From positions 310,001 to 374,000 of the forward strand of contig NC_013124.1 of NCBI RefSeq assembly GCF_000023265.1: a stretch of DNA of 64,000 bases, read 5' to 3'. Under the pieces are notes generated by a model, which did no database searches, had not been told where the DNA came from, and was given only the letters and a program-made list of their open reading frames with translations. Shown in pieces: positions 16,198-25,058 of the stretch. The DNA is from Acidimicrobium ferrooxidans DSM 10331 (GTDB taxonomy: Bacteria > Actinomycetota > Acidimicrobiia > Acidimicrobiales > Acidimicrobiaceae). Within the stretch, counting starts at the first letter, position 1, and each line of letters opens with the position of its first letter. The translations under genes and the position numbers were made by a program.

Positions 16198-17955
16198 ATG
16201 GGGGTGAACGTTCACCATCACAGCTACGACGTCGTCATCGTGGGCGCAGGCGGAGCCGGCCTGCGCGCGGCGATCGAGACGGCCGGGACCGTGCGCACCG
16301 CGGTGATCACGAAGCTCTATCCGACCAGGTCGCACACCGGGGCGGCCCAAGGTGGCATGTGCGCGGCGCTTGCCAACGTCGAGGAGGACTCGTGGGAGTG
16401 GCACGCCTTCGACACGGTGAAGGGGTCTGACTACCTCGGTGACCAAGATGCCATCGAGATCATGTGCCGAGAGGCGATCGACGCGGTCATCGATCTCGAG
16501 CACTTCGGGCTGCCGTTCTCGCGCACCCCGGACGGCAAGATCGACCAGCGCCGCTTTGGTGGCCATACGCGCAACCATGGCGAGGCTCCGGTACGTCGCG
16601 CGTGCTACGCGGCCGATCGCACCGGTCACATGATCTTGCAGACGCTGTTCCAACAGTGCGTCGCTCGTGGTGTCCAATTCTTCAACGAGTTCCAGGTGTT
16701 CGACGTCCTCTTCGAAGGCGAAGGGAACGATCGGCGTGCTGCGGGCGTCGTGGCCTACGAGCTCGCGACGGGAGATCTCCACGTCTTCGCCGCGAAGGCG
16801 GTGATGTTCGCGACCGGGGGATTCGGCCGTGTCTTTCAGATCTCCTCGAACGCACACACGCTCACTGGAGATGGTCCCGCAGTGCTCCTGCGGCGCGGGG
16901 TGCCGCTCGAGGACATGGAGTTCTACCAGTTCCACCCAACCGGCATCTACGGGATCGGCATCTTGCTCACCGAGGGTGCCCGTGGCGAGGGTGGCATCTT
17001 GCGCAACGGACTCGGCGAGCGCTTCATGGAGCGCGTCGCGCCGACGGTGAAGGACCTCGCCCCGCGCGACATGGTCGCGCGAGCGATTCACGCCGAGATC
17101 CGTGAGGGTCGCGGGGCCGGGCCTGACAAGGACTATGTCTATCTCGACCTCACGCATCTACCGCCGGAGCAGATCGACGCGAAGCTCCCCGACATCTCGG
17201 GGTTCGTGCGGACCTATCTCGGCCTCGAGCCCAAGCGGGATCCGATCCCCATTCAGCCGACGGCACACTACGCCATGGGCGGTATCCCGACCAACGTGCA
17301 TGCCGAGGTCGTCGTCGACCCGGCGGGGACGGTGCTGCCAGGGCTCTACGCGGCCGGGGAGTGTGCCTGCGTGTCCGTCCACGGGGCCAACCGGTTGGGG
17401 ACCAATTCCCTGCTCGACATCAACGTCTTCGGGCGTCGCGGTGGGCGAGCGATGGTCGAGTACGTCGCTGGCGTCGATCACCCCGACATCGCCCGAGGCG
17501 CCGAGGAGCCCGTTCGTGAGCACATTGAGCATCTTCGGAGCCACAAGGGGTCCGAGCGTGTCGGCGCGTTGCGGACGACGCTGCAGGCTGCCATGATGCG
17601 CGATGCGTCGGTCGTGCGCACTGGGGAGTCGCTCGCCGAGGCCCATCGTGTGATCCGCGAGCTGAAGGAGCGCTACCACGACGTCGCCATCGACGACAAG
17701 GGATCGGTCTTCAACTTCGATCTCACGGAGGCGCTCGAACTCGGGAACCTGCTCGACCTCGCCGAGGTGCTCGTGATCGGTGCGGAGGCTCGCACCGAGA
17801 GCCGTGGCGCCCACTGGCGTGACGACTACCCCACTCGTGACGACGTGAACTGGATGAAGCACACGCTTGCCTACCGCGAGCCGGACGGATCGATCCGGCT
17901 CGACTACAAGCCAGTGGTGTTGGGCAAGTACGAACCTATGGAGCGCAAGTACTGA
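16198..17955 (+). CDS. sdhA: Succinate dehydrogenase flavoprotein subunit
   Basis: 585 residues. FAD-binding GAGGAGLRAAIE, the SHTGAAQGGM covalent-flavin segment (His of RSHTGAAQG) and the active-site HPTGIYG and GEGGILRN are visible. It oxidises succinate to fumarate in the TCA cycle and respiration. Neither start has a ribosome-binding site: ATG 16198, or GTG 16204, which lies 7 nt after TAAGAC and could be leaderless. The stop overlaps the sdhB ATG. No sdhC/sdhD membrane-anchor genes are adjacent. Confidence 0.94.
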   Translation: MGVNVHHHSYDVVIVGAGGAGLRAAIETAGTVRTAVITKLYPTRSHTGAAQGGMCAALANVEEDSWEWHAFDTVKGSDYLGDQDAIEIMCREAIDAVIDLEHFGLPFSRTPDGKIDQRRFGGHTRNHGEAPVRRACYAADRTGHMILQTLFQQCVARGVQFFNEFQVFDVLFEGEGNDRRAAGVVAYELATGDLHVFAAKAVMFATGGFGRVFQISSNAHTLTGDGPAVLLRRGVPLEDMEFYQFHPTGIYGIGILLTEGARGEGGILRNGLGERFMERVAPTVKDLAPRDMVARAIHAEIREGRGAGPDKDYVYLDLTHLPPEQIDAKLPDISGFVRTYLGLEPKRDPIPIQPTAHYAMGGIPTNVHAEVVVDPAGTVLPGLYAAGECACVSVHGANRLGTNSLLDINVFGRRGGRAMVEYVAGVDHPDIARGAEEPVREHIEHLRSHKGSERVGALRTTLQAAMMRDASVVRTGESLAEAHRVIRELKERYHDVAIDDKGSVFNFDLTEALELGNLLDLAEVLVIGAEARTESRGAHWRDDYPTRDDVNWMKHTLAYREPDGSIRLDYKPVVLGKYEPMERKY

Positions 17956-18701
17956 TGACGACGACTCAGTCACCGGCGTCGACCGACGCCACCATGCAGG
18001 AGGTGGACGTTCACCTCGTGATCCGTCGCTTCGATCCGGAGGCCGACTCGCGCCCGCGGTGGGAGAGCTACACGGTGCGACAGAAGCCGACGGACACCGT
18101 TCTCGCGGCGCTCCACACCGTGAAGTGGACGCTCGACGGATCATTGAGCTTTCGTCGCTCGTGTGCGCACGGGGTCTGCGGGTCGGACGCCATGCTGATC
18201 AACGGCGAGAACCGCTTGAGCTGTGTCACCCTCATCAAGGATGTCGGGACCGAGCTGCGCATCGAGCCGGTGCGGGGTCTGCCCGTCGTCAAGGATCTCG
18301 TCGTCGACATGGAGCCGTTCTTCGCCCAGTATCGCCAGGTCATGCCGTGGCTCGTCAACGACGACGACCCTGGCTTTCGAGAGCGTCGACAATCGCCCGA
18401 GGAGCGTGCACGTTTCGACGACACCACGAAGTGCATCTTGTGCGGTGCCTGCTCGACGAGTTGCCCGGTGTACTGGGCTGGGGGCGATTACCTGGGGCCT
18501 GCCGCGATCGTTGCCGCGCACCGCTTCATCTTCGACTCCCGCGACCGTGCGGCCGCCGAGCGGCTGGACATCTTGAACCAGCGAGGCGGCGTTTGGCGCT
18601 GCCGAACCTCGTTCAACTGTACGCAGGCCTGTCCGCGAGGCATCGCCGTCACGGAGGCCATCGAAGAGGTGAAGCGTGCCATCGTCTCCGACCGGGCGTG
18701 A
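17955..18701 (+). CDS. sdhB: Succinate dehydrogenase iron-sulfur subunit
   Basis: 248 residues. The N-terminal 2Fe-2S ligands are in SCAHGVCGSDAM and a later Cys (RLSC). The C-terminal CILCGACSTSCP and CTQACP carry the 4Fe-4S and 3Fe-4S clusters. It transfers electrons from SdhA to the quinone site. Its ATG shares one base with the sdhA stop. A short gene overlaps its 3' end. Confidence 0.94.
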   Translation: MTTTQSPASTDATMQEVDVHLVIRRFDPEADSRPRWESYTVRQKPTDTVLAALHTVKWTLDGSLSFRRSCAHGVCGSDAMLINGENRLSCVTLIKDVGTELRIEPVRGLPVVKDLVVDMEPFFAQYRQVMPWLVNDDDPGFRERRQSPEERARFDDTTKCILCGACSTSCPVYWAGGDYLGPAAIVAAHRFIFDSRDRAAAERLDILNQRGGVWRCRTSFNCTQACPRGIAVTEAIEEVKRAIVSDRA

Positions 18702-18951
18702 CGTTCTGACGCTCGTCGTTCGCGAGCGTGACGGGGTGCGACGCCAGGGCCTTCGCCTCGTCGACGGGGTGCTCGAGCCTGCTGCGATCACCGAGGAGGA
18801 TGCCCAGGTCGTCGTCGAGGTCGACGACTGGGGTGCTGAGCTCGGAGCGGCCCTGCGTGCGGGTGGTGTGCGCATCGTGCGAGGTGCGACCGACCTCGCC
18901 CGGAACGCTAAGGTGCTGAGGGGCGCGACGGGGGTCCGCTCGAGGGGGTGA
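18676..18951 (+). CDS. Small protein of unknown function downstream of sdhB
   Basis: 91 codons from GTG 18676, overlapping the last 26 bases of sdhB in another frame. The product is acidic in the middle (EEDAQVVVEVDDWGAELG) and has no Cys, signal or membrane segment. Composition is protein-like, but the start is uncertain and no family is recognised. It ends four bases before the DUF2510 gene, so it may be translated as part of the sdh operon. Confidence 0.5.
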   Translation: MPSSPTGRDVLTLVVRERDGVRRQGLRLVDGVLEPAAITEEDAQVVVEVDDWGAELGAALRAGGVRIVRGATDLARNAKVLRGATGVRSRG

Positions 18952-18954
18952 GCC

Positions 18955-19557
18955 GTGCTTCGCAGTCGTCGCCCGACTCGTCCGCCACAGCGACCGGGCT
19001 GGTATCCAGACGGCTCGGGATGGTTGCGCTACTTCGACGGCCACGGATGGACCGAGCTCGTTCGTGAGCGGCTCGTCCTCGCTGAGTTCCGACCGCAGCC
19101 GCCGGTCGCGGAGCGCCCGCCGCATCCCGCGTCGACGAGCCGCCCCAGGCAGGGCGTGCGCATCGCCAGCATCGTCCTCGCGTGCGTGCTGCTCGGAGGT
19201 GTTGTGCTTCAGCTCGTGGCGTTGACGCTGTCGCCGCGGTCGCAGGGCTCATCCGTTATCTCCGACCGCGAAGTGCTGGTGCTCGCGAGACATGCATGTG
19301 AAGACAGTCCCGTCGGCCAGGCTGCGATCGTGGCGAGCTCCAAGGCGGCTCGATCGGCGGCGGCGTCGCGCGCGGCCCGCTTGACGCAGCTTGCTTCCGA
19401 GGCACACCTCGAAGCCCTCGACGACCTCGCGGCCGCGTGGTCGAACGTCGCGGTCGCGTTGGTGCAGGCGGCCCCGCGATCGGCCTCGCTGCGTGCGGCC
19501 ATCGACGCGGTGAACACCGCGGCGAGCGGTGCGCACGTGGCGTCCTGTCGAGCGTGA
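18955..19557 (+). CDS. DUF2510 membrane protein
   Basis: 200 residues. An N-terminal DUF2510 motif (GWYPDGSGWLRYFDGHGW, about 14-32) precedes a proline-rich stretch and one transmembrane segment at about 70-92. The external C-terminal part is Ala-rich and helical, with two Cys (HACEDS and ASCRA) that could form a disulfide. Such actinobacterial envelope proteins have no established function. It starts at GTG 18955. Confidence 0.75.
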   Translation: MLRSRRPTRPPQRPGWYPDGSGWLRYFDGHGWTELVRERLVLAEFRPQPPVAERPPHPASTSRPRQGVRIASIVLACVLLGGVVLQLVALTLSPRSQGSSVISDREVLVLARHACEDSPVGQAAIVASSKAARSAAASRAARLTQLASEAHLEALDDLAAAWSNVAVALVQAAPRSASLRAAIDAVNTAASGAHVASCRA

Positions 19558-19628
19558 GCGTGCGCCGGTTTACTCGCCCTGGCGAGCGCCGTGTGCTATC
19601 CTCCAGGCATCCTGCCCAAGGAGGAGTC

Positions 19629-19844
19629 ATGAGCGAACCGTTCATCGACGATCATCTGTTGGTGCGCTATCGCGAGCTGCTCGATGCCGAGGATCAGGCG
19701 TTCTCGGAGATGGAGCACGACTTCGAGGAGGGCGATGCGCAACGCTTCGCACTCGACCGCGAGGCCTGGCTTGCGGCGATCCGCCACCGCGTGAGTTTTC
19801 TCGACGCGTGTGGGTTGGTACGCCTCGATGTCGTCGTGAGCTAG
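19629..19844 (+). CDS. Small acidic protein of unknown function
   Basis: 71 residues from ATG 19629 with GAGGAG just upstream; the frame extends further 5' without a better signal. The product is helical and acidic (LLDAEDQAFSEMEHDFEEGD) with conserved-looking aromatic residues. A TATCCT hexamer lies about 35 bases upstream. No family recognised. Confidence 0.65.
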   Translation: MSEPFIDDHLLVRYRELLDAEDQAFSEMEHDFEEGDAQRFALDREAWLAAIRHRVSFLDACGLVRLDVVVS

Positions 19845-19950
19845 GTCGCCCCCGGCGCCGACCCTTGACGCTGGTGATCGTTCAGGTCGCGGCGCTACAC
19901 TAAGCCCAGCACTGCCGGGGGAGTAGTGCTCGGCGCACACGGGGGGAACG

Positions 19951-20334
19951 ATGGGCGCGAGTCACACAGCTGTCGGGGCGTCGGACCAGTCGTCGGCAGG
20001 CGACGCTCGGCGTGGTCCGCTGCGAGCGTGGGACGGTCAAGGAACGGCGCCATGTCTCAGAACGCTCCGCTTCGACGCGGACGATGCTGGACTGAGGAGC
20101 CGGGCGCTGTCGGGCGAATGGCAGCGTGAAGCGAGATGTCGAGGCGTCGATCCACGGACGTTCTTCCCCGAGCGTGGCGGATCGGCGACGTCGGCCCGGC
20201 GCATCTGCGCTGGATGCGGCGTGCGCCTCGAGTGCTTGGAGTTCGCACTCGTGACCGACGAGCGCTTTGGCATCTGGGGTGGCCTGAGCGAACTTGAACG
20301 ACGGAGTCTGCGCGCCCGGCGCTTCGTCGTGTGA
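19951..20334 (+). CDS. WhiB-family iron-sulfur regulator (first copy)
   Basis: 127 residues. The four cluster ligands are Cys63, Cys86, Cys89 and Cys95 in the pattern C-x22-C-x2-C-x5-C, followed by GIWGGLSELER, the WhiB G-W-G-G turn, and a basic tail (RRSLRARR). Such proteins bind a 4Fe-4S cluster and act with sigma factors or DNA in redox and developmental control. The N-terminal 55 residues are unusual and low-complexity, so the true start may lie further in. A TACACT hexamer precedes the gene. Confidence 0.88.
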   Translation: MGASHTAVGASDQSSAGDARRGPLRAWDGQGTAPCLRTLRFDADDAGLRSRALSGEWQREARCRGVDPRTFFPERGGSATSARRICAGCGVRLECLEFALVTDERFGIWGGLSELERRSLRARRFVV

Positions 20335-20368
20335 GCGAGACGCTGTGTGAGCGAGACGCTGTGTGAGC
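20329..20368 (+). repeat. Tandem 16-bp direct repeat after the first whiB gene
   Basis: GTGTGAGCGAGACGCT occurs twice in tandem (20329-20344 and 20345-20360), followed by a half copy. The first unit contains the whiB stop codon. Probably a local slippage duplication. Confidence 0.85.
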
Positions 20369-20434
20369 CGAAGCATCGGCGAGCGTGGCTCAGGCCACGG
20401 GACGGCTCGACTGGAGCGCGAAGGACGCCCTTGC

Positions 20435-20440
20435 TAGGCT
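20435..20440 (+). promoter_or_regulatory. -10 element of a probable leaderless mutase-subunit/sucCD transcript
   Basis: TAGGCT, 7 nt before GTG 20448. It sits inside the longer open frame from 20385, which argues that the short form of the B12-binding protein is the real one. Confidence 0.55.
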
Positions 20441-20447
20441 TGCCCGC

Positions 20448-20873
20448 GTGCTTCGTCCCTACAGAGTGGTTGTCGCCAAGCCCGGACTCGACGGCCACGA
20501 CCGTGGAGCGAAGGTCGTCGCTCGAGCGCTGCGCGACGCTGGCTTCGAGGTCATCTACACCGGTCTGCACCAAACGGTCGAGCAGATCGTCGAGACCGTG
20601 CTCCAAGAGGATGCGGACGCGCTCGGCGTGTCGCTGCTGTCCGGCGCGCACCTGACCCTCGTCCCACGGCTCGTCGACGCGCTCGCTGCGCAGGGCCTTG
20701 GACACGTGCTGATCGTCGTCGGCGGCATCATTCCCGAGCACGATATCGATGCCCTGCTCGGGCTCGGCGTGGGCCGTGTGTTCACGCCAGGGTCGTCGCT
20801 GACCGAGATCACGTCGTGGCTCGAGGCGCAACTCGATGAGCGGGAGCGCACTGGAGCCGGGCAGGGAGGATAG
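20448..20873 (+). CDS. Methylmalonyl-CoA mutase small (B12-binding) subunit
   Basis: 141 residues from GTG 20448. The cobalamin-binding signature GLDGHDRGAKVVA carries the lower-ligand His, followed by SLLSGAH and VVGGIIP of the Rossmann-like B12 domain. It matches the C-terminal domain or small subunit of methylmalonyl-CoA (or related acyl-CoA) mutases. The catalytic large subunit is not in this window. Its stop is two bases before sucC, which fits: the mutase product is succinyl-CoA. Confidence 0.88.
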   Translation: MLRPYRVVVAKPGLDGHDRGAKVVARALRDAGFEVIYTGLHQTVEQIVETVLQEDADALGVSLLSGAHLTLVPRLVDALAAQGLGHVLIVVGGIIPEHDIDALLGLGVGRVFTPGSSLTEITSWLEAQLDERERTGAGQGG

Positions 20874-20875
20874 GC

Positions 20876-22024
20876 GTGGATCTGAAGGAGTACCAAGGCA
20901 AGGACCTGTTCCGCCGTTTCGGGGTGCCGACCTCGGAGGGACGGGTCTGCGTCACGGTCGAGGAGGCGGTTGCCGCGGCCGAGACGCTGGGGTATCCGGT
21001 CGTCGTGAAGGCCCAGGTGTTGGTCGGCGGGCGCGGCAAGGCTGGTGGCGTCCGTGTGGCCGCCACCGAGGAGGCGCTCCGCGAGGCAGCGGGTGCCATC
21101 TTGGGCATGGACCTGAAGGGCCATCGGGTGAAGGAGGTCTGGATCGAGCCGGCTTCCGACATTCGCCGCGAGTACTACGCCAGCTTCACGCTCGATCGGA
21201 CGGCGCGTCAGTACCTGCTCATGCTCTCGGCGATGGGTGGCGTGGACATCGAGGAGGTGGCTCGGACGCACCCTGAGGCGATTGCGCGGGTGCACATCGA
21301 TCCCATCGACGGTCTGACCCCGGCCCTCGCCGAACAGGCCGTTGCGACCGCAGGGATCGACGAGGGTCGCGAGGAGCTGCCGGCGATGTTGGGTGCGCTC
21401 TATCGCGCCTTCGTCGAAGGCGATGCCGACCTCGTCGAGGTGAACCCGTTGATCGTCCGATCCGACGGCAAGCTCTGGGCGCTCGATGCCAAGGTGACGC
21501 TCGACGACAGTGCCGCGTTCCGCCATCCCGAGTGGGAGGCGTATCGGGCCGACGAGGAGCTCGACTCGCGCGAGGCGATCGCTCGTGCTCGGGGCTTGAA
21601 CTACATCGGTCTCGAGGGATCCGTCGGCATCATCGCCAATGGCGCCGGACTCGCCATGTCCACCTTGGACGTGGTCCAGCAGGTCGGTGGGCGAGCGGCG
21701 AACTTCCTCGATCTGGGAGGAGGCGCCGGCGCCGACACGATGACGGCGGCGCTCGAGGTGATCGCGACGGATCCGCAGGTCCGGGCGCTCCTCGTGAACA
21801 TCTTCGGCGGCATCACCCGCTGCGACGAGGTTGCTCGAGGCATCGTCGCCGCGCTCGAGCGCGTGCGCCTTCCGTTCCCCATGGTCGTCCGGCTCGACGG
21901 CACGAACGCCGCCGAGGGCAGGGCCATTCTCTCGTCGGTTGTGTCGGACAGCATCATCGTCGAGCCGACGATGATCAAGGCGGCCGAGCGCGCCGTCGCG
22001 GAAGCTTCGAAGGCGGTCGCATGA
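20876..22024 (+). CDS. sucC: Succinyl-CoA synthetase beta subunit (ADP/GDP-forming)
   Basis: 382 residues with an N-terminal ATP-grasp fold ([36 protein letters not shown]) and a C-terminal ligase domain ([16 protein letters not shown]). It interconverts succinyl-CoA and succinate with substrate-level phosphorylation in the TCA cycle. It starts at GTG 20876 after GGGAGGAT. Translation is coupled to sucD by an ATGA overlap. Confidence 0.94.
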   Translation: MDLKEYQGKDLFRRFGVPTSEGRVCVTVEEAVAAAETLGYPVVVKAQVLVGGRGKAGGVRVAATEEALREAAGAILGMDLKGHRVKEVWIEPASDIRREYYASFTLDRTARQYLLMLSAMGGVDIEEVARTHPEAIARVHIDPIDGLTPALAEQAVATAGIDEGREELPAMLGALYRAFVEGDADLVEVNPLIVRSDGKLWALDAKVTLDDSAAFRHPEWEAYRADEELDSREAIARARGLNYIGLEGSVGIIANGAGLAMSTLDVVQQVGGRAANFLDLGGGAGADTMTAALEVIATDPQVRALLVNIFGGITRCDEVARGIVAALERVRLPFPMVVRLDGTNAAEGRAILSSVVSDSIIVEPTMIKAAERAVAEASKAVA

Positions 22025-22908
22025 GCATCTTTGTCGACGAGCACACGCGGGTCATCGTCCAGGGCCTGACCGGCCGCCAGGGCATGTTCCACGGACTGCG
22101 CAACCGGGCCTACGGCACGCAGGTCGTCGCTGGGGTGACGCCCGGCAAGGGAGGCACGGACGTCGAAGGGATCCCTGTCTTCGATACGGTGAAGGAGGCG
22201 GCAGCCGCGACCAACGCGAACGCGTCGTTCATCGTCGTGCCGCCGCGCTTCGCTCCCGAGGCCATCCTCGAGGCAGCTGCGGCCGGGATCCCGCTCATCG
22301 TGTGCATCACGGAGTTCATCCCCGCCAAGGATGAGGCCATGGTGGCTGCGGTGTTGCGACGTGACTACCCCGGCACGCGTCTGATCGGACCGAACTGCCC
22401 GGGCATCATCTCGCCGGGGCGCTGCAACATCGGGATCACCGCGGGGGAGATTGCGCGTCCGGGTGGACCGGTCGGCATCGTCTCACGCTCGGGGACGCTC
22501 ACCTACCAGGCGCTCTATGAGCTCAGTCAGCAAGGTGTCGGCCAGACGACCTGCGTCGGGATCGGAGGCGATCCGGTTCCCGGCACGACCTTCATCGACT
22601 GTCTGGCGGCCTTCGAGGCAGATCCCGAGACACGGGCGGTGCTCATGATCGGCGAGATCGGTGGACAGGACGAGGAACTCGCCGCAGCGTTCATCGCAGA
22701 GCACATGACCAAGCCGGTCGTTGCCTATATCGCGGGCGTTACGGCGCCGCCGGGGCGGCGCATGGGTCATGCCGGCGCGATCGTGTCTGGCTCGTCGGGA
22801 ACCGCACAGGCCAAGATCGAGGCCCTCCGAGCGGCGGGTGCCATCGTGGCGCAGAATCCCACCGAGGCTGGCGAGCGAATGGTGGAGGTCGTCTCGCGTC
22901 TCGCCTAG
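22021..22908 (+). CDS. sucD: Succinyl-CoA synthetase alpha subunit
   Basis: 295 residues. The CoA-binding Rossmann domain starts [14 protein letters not shown], and the phosphorylated His250 lies in [12 protein letters not shown]. It starts at ATG 22021, overlapping the sucC stop. Completes the mutase subunit-sucC-sucD operon, which would channel methylmalonyl- or succinyl-CoA into the TCA cycle. Confidence 0.94.
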   Translation: MSIFVDEHTRVIVQGLTGRQGMFHGLRNRAYGTQVVAGVTPGKGGTDVEGIPVFDTVKEAAAATNANASFIVVPPRFAPEAILEAAAAGIPLIVCITEFIPAKDEAMVAAVLRRDYPGTRLIGPNCPGIISPGRCNIGITAGEIARPGGPVGIVSRSGTLTYQALYELSQQGVGQTTCVGIGGDPVPGTTFIDCLAAFEADPETRAVLMIGEIGGQDEELAAAFIAEHMTKPVVAYIAGVTAPPGRRMGHAGAIVSGSSGTAQAKIEALRAAGAIVAQNPTEAGERMVEVVSRLA

Positions 22909-22919
22909 CCCTGCGGCCC

Positions 22920-22925
22920 TAGGCT
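22920..22925 (+). promoter_or_regulatory. -10 element of a probable leaderless purN operon transcript
   Basis: TAGGCT, 8 nt before GTG 22934. It starts an independent transcript just after sucD. Confidence 0.55.
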
Positions 22926-22933
22926 TGGCGGGC

Positions 22934-23572
22934 GTGCGTGTCGCGGTGCTGGCATCTGGCGTAGGGACGATCCTCGAGTCGCTCGTCGATCACGGGGTCG
23001 TGCCGGCGCTGGTGGTCGCGGATCGGCCGGCGTTGGCCCTCGAGCGAGCACGTGACGCCGGCCTGGTCTCGACGCTGGTGGATCGTCGTTCGTATGGATG
23101 GCGAGACTCGTTCGACCGCGAGGCGTTCTCCGACGCCGTCGCCGACGTGCTCGAGGCGGCCAAGGTCGAGCTCGTGGTGCTGGCTGGATTCATGACCATC
23201 CTCGCCGGTTCCATGCTCGCGCGCTTTCCGGCTCGCGTCGTCAATACGCATCCGTCGCTGCTCCCGAGCTTTCCTGGTCACGACGCCGTGGCCCAAGCGC
23301 TGTCGGCGGGGGTGCGCGTCAGCGGCACCACGGTGCACGTGGTCGTGGAGCAGGTCGACGCCGGCCCGATCCTCGAGCAAGAGCCGGTTCGGGTTCGGCG
23401 GGGCGACTCGATCGAGACCTTGCACGAGCGCATCAAGCACGCGGAGCGTGAGCTCTATCCGAGGGTCGTGCGAGCGATCGTTCGGGCGGGGGTCGGCGGC
23501 GATCGGTGGTGGGAGGATGCTCGTGTGCAACGAGCGATCGACGAGGAGGTTCGTCCGTGGCGCGAGCGCTGA
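22934..23572 (+). CDS. purN: Phosphoribosylglycinamide formyltransferase
   Basis: 212 residues from GTG 22934. N-terminal VAVLASGVGTILESL binds substrate phosphate. The catalytic core shows VNTHPSLLPSFPG (Asn and His) and QVDAGPILEQE (Asp). It transfers a formyl group from 10-formyl-THF to GAR in purine synthesis. The 3' end overlaps purH by 16 bases. Confidence 0.92.
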   Translation: MRVAVLASGVGTILESLVDHGVVPALVVADRPALALERARDAGLVSTLVDRRSYGWRDSFDREAFSDAVADVLEAAKVELVVLAGFMTILAGSMLARFPARVVNTHPSLLPSFPGHDAVAQALSAGVRVSGTTVHVVVEQVDAGPILEQEPVRVRRGDSIETLHERIKHAERELYPRVVRAIVRAGVGGDRWWEDARVQRAIDEEVRPWRER

Positions 23573-25050
23573 TCTCGCTGTATGACAAGGCCGGTCTCGA
23601 GCGGGTCGCGCGACCGCTGCACGCCGCCGGCTGGCGGATCGTGGCTTCGGGTGGCACCGGTGAGGCCCTCCGCGGCCTCGGTGTCCCCTTCGAGCCCGTA
23701 GAGGAACTGACGGGCTTTGCGTCCATGCTCGACGGGCGTGTGAAGACGCTCCATCCTGCGGTGTTCGGCCCGATCCTCGCCGACCTCGAGCGTCCTCACC
23801 ATGCGACGACGCTCGAAGAGGCCGGCTGGGAGCCGATCGACCTCGTCGTCGTCGGGCTCTACCCGTTCGCGTCGGATCCGTCGGTCGATCTCATCGACAT
23901 CGGTGGTCCCTCGTTGGTGCGCGCTGCAGCCAAGAGCGCCGACCGCGTGACCGTGCTCGTCGACCCTGCCGACTTCGGGCTCGTCGACGAGGTCATCGCT
24001 GGCAACGTCGACCGGCCGTTGCGCCGGCGACTGGCGGCCAAGGCCTTTGCGACCACGAGCGCCTACGACGCTGCGGTCGCGACCTGGCTGGGCGGTGGAG
24101 AGGGCTCGTTGCCCGATCCGCTGGTCCTCCCTCTCGAGCGCGTCGCCGTGACCCGCTACGGCGAGAACCCCCACCAGCGTGGCGCCCTCTATGCACCGAT
24201 CGGCACCCGCCGTGGCTTCGCCGAGGCCCGTTGGCACGGCGGCCTCGAGCCCAGCTGGCTCAACATCGCTGATGCCGACGCCGCGGCGCGTCTCGTCGCT
24301 CGGCTGGGACCGGAGCCTGCTGCGGTCGTGGTCAAGCACGCCGGACCGTGTGGTGCGGCCGTCGCACCGACGCTTGCCGAGGCCTACGAGCTCGCCTTCG
24401 CTGGGGACCCCGTCTCGGCGTTCGGGGGCGTCGTCGCGCTCGGGGGGGTGCTCGATGTGGCAGTCGCCGAGGCGCTCCTCGCACACCCCAAGGCAGACGT
24501 GATCGTCGCCACGGCGATCGACGACGATGCTGCCCAGGCGCTGCTCGCCCGCCGTCCGAAGACGCGACTCGTCGAGCTCGCGATCGATCGCGACGAGCCG
24601 TGGTGGGTGCGCAGCGTCGCGGGCGGGGTCCTCGTGCAAGAGCCCGATCAGCTCGAGGAGCCGACGGATCTCGAACTCGTCACGAGTCGCGTTCCCACCG
24701 ACGAGGAGCGCCGTGACGCCTGGATCGCGCACGTCGTGTGCGCGTCGACCCAGTCGAACGCCGTGGTGATCGCGAGGCAGGGGGCTGTGGTCGGTGTCGG
24801 CCAGGGCCAGCCGTCGCGGGTCGATGCGGCCCGGCTCGCTGTCGGGCGAGCCGGTGCGCGCGCCCAGGGTGGTGCCGCCGCGTCCGATGCGTTCTTCCCG
24901 TTCCCGGACGGGCTCGAGACCCTCATCGACGCGGGCGTGACGTGCGTCGTTGCGCCGGCGGGATCCGTGCGTGACGACGAGATTCGTGCAGTGGCCGAGG
25001 GTCGTGGCGTGAGCCTGCTCGTCGCTCCGAGACGCCACTTTCGTCACTAG
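23557..25050 (+). CDS. purH: Bifunctional AICAR formyltransferase / IMP cyclohydrolase
   Basis: 497 residues from GTG 23557 with GAGGAGG seven nt upstream. The N-terminal IMP cyclohydrolase (MGS-like) domain starts ALISLYDKAGLERVARPL, and the transformylase domain carries RYGENPHQRGALY, VVVKHAGPCGAAV and the C-terminal ASDAFFPFPDG. It catalyses the last two steps of IMP synthesis using 10-formyl-THF. Followed eight bases later by folD. Confidence 0.94.
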   Translation: MARALISLYDKAGLERVARPLHAAGWRIVASGGTGEALRGLGVPFEPVEELTGFASMLDGRVKTLHPAVFGPILADLERPHHATTLEEAGWEPIDLVVVGLYPFASDPSVDLIDIGGPSLVRAAAKSADRVTVLVDPADFGLVDEVIAGNVDRPLRRRLAAKAFATTSAYDAAVATWLGGGEGSLPDPLVLPLERVAVTRYGENPHQRGALYAPIGTRRGFAEARWHGGLEPSWLNIADADAAARLVARLGPEPAAVVVKHAGPCGAAVAPTLAEAYELAFAGDPVSAFGGVVALGGVLDVAVAEALLAHPKADVIVATAIDDDAAQALLARRPKTRLVELAIDRDEPWWVRSVAGGVLVQEPDQLEEPTDLELVTSRVPTDEERRDAWIAHVVCASTQSNAVVIARQGAVVGVGQGQPSRVDAARLAVGRAGARAQGGAAASDAFFPFPDGLETLIDAGVTCVVAPAGSVRDDEIRAVAEGRGVSLLVAPRRHFRH

Positions 25051-25058
25051 GAGGTCTG

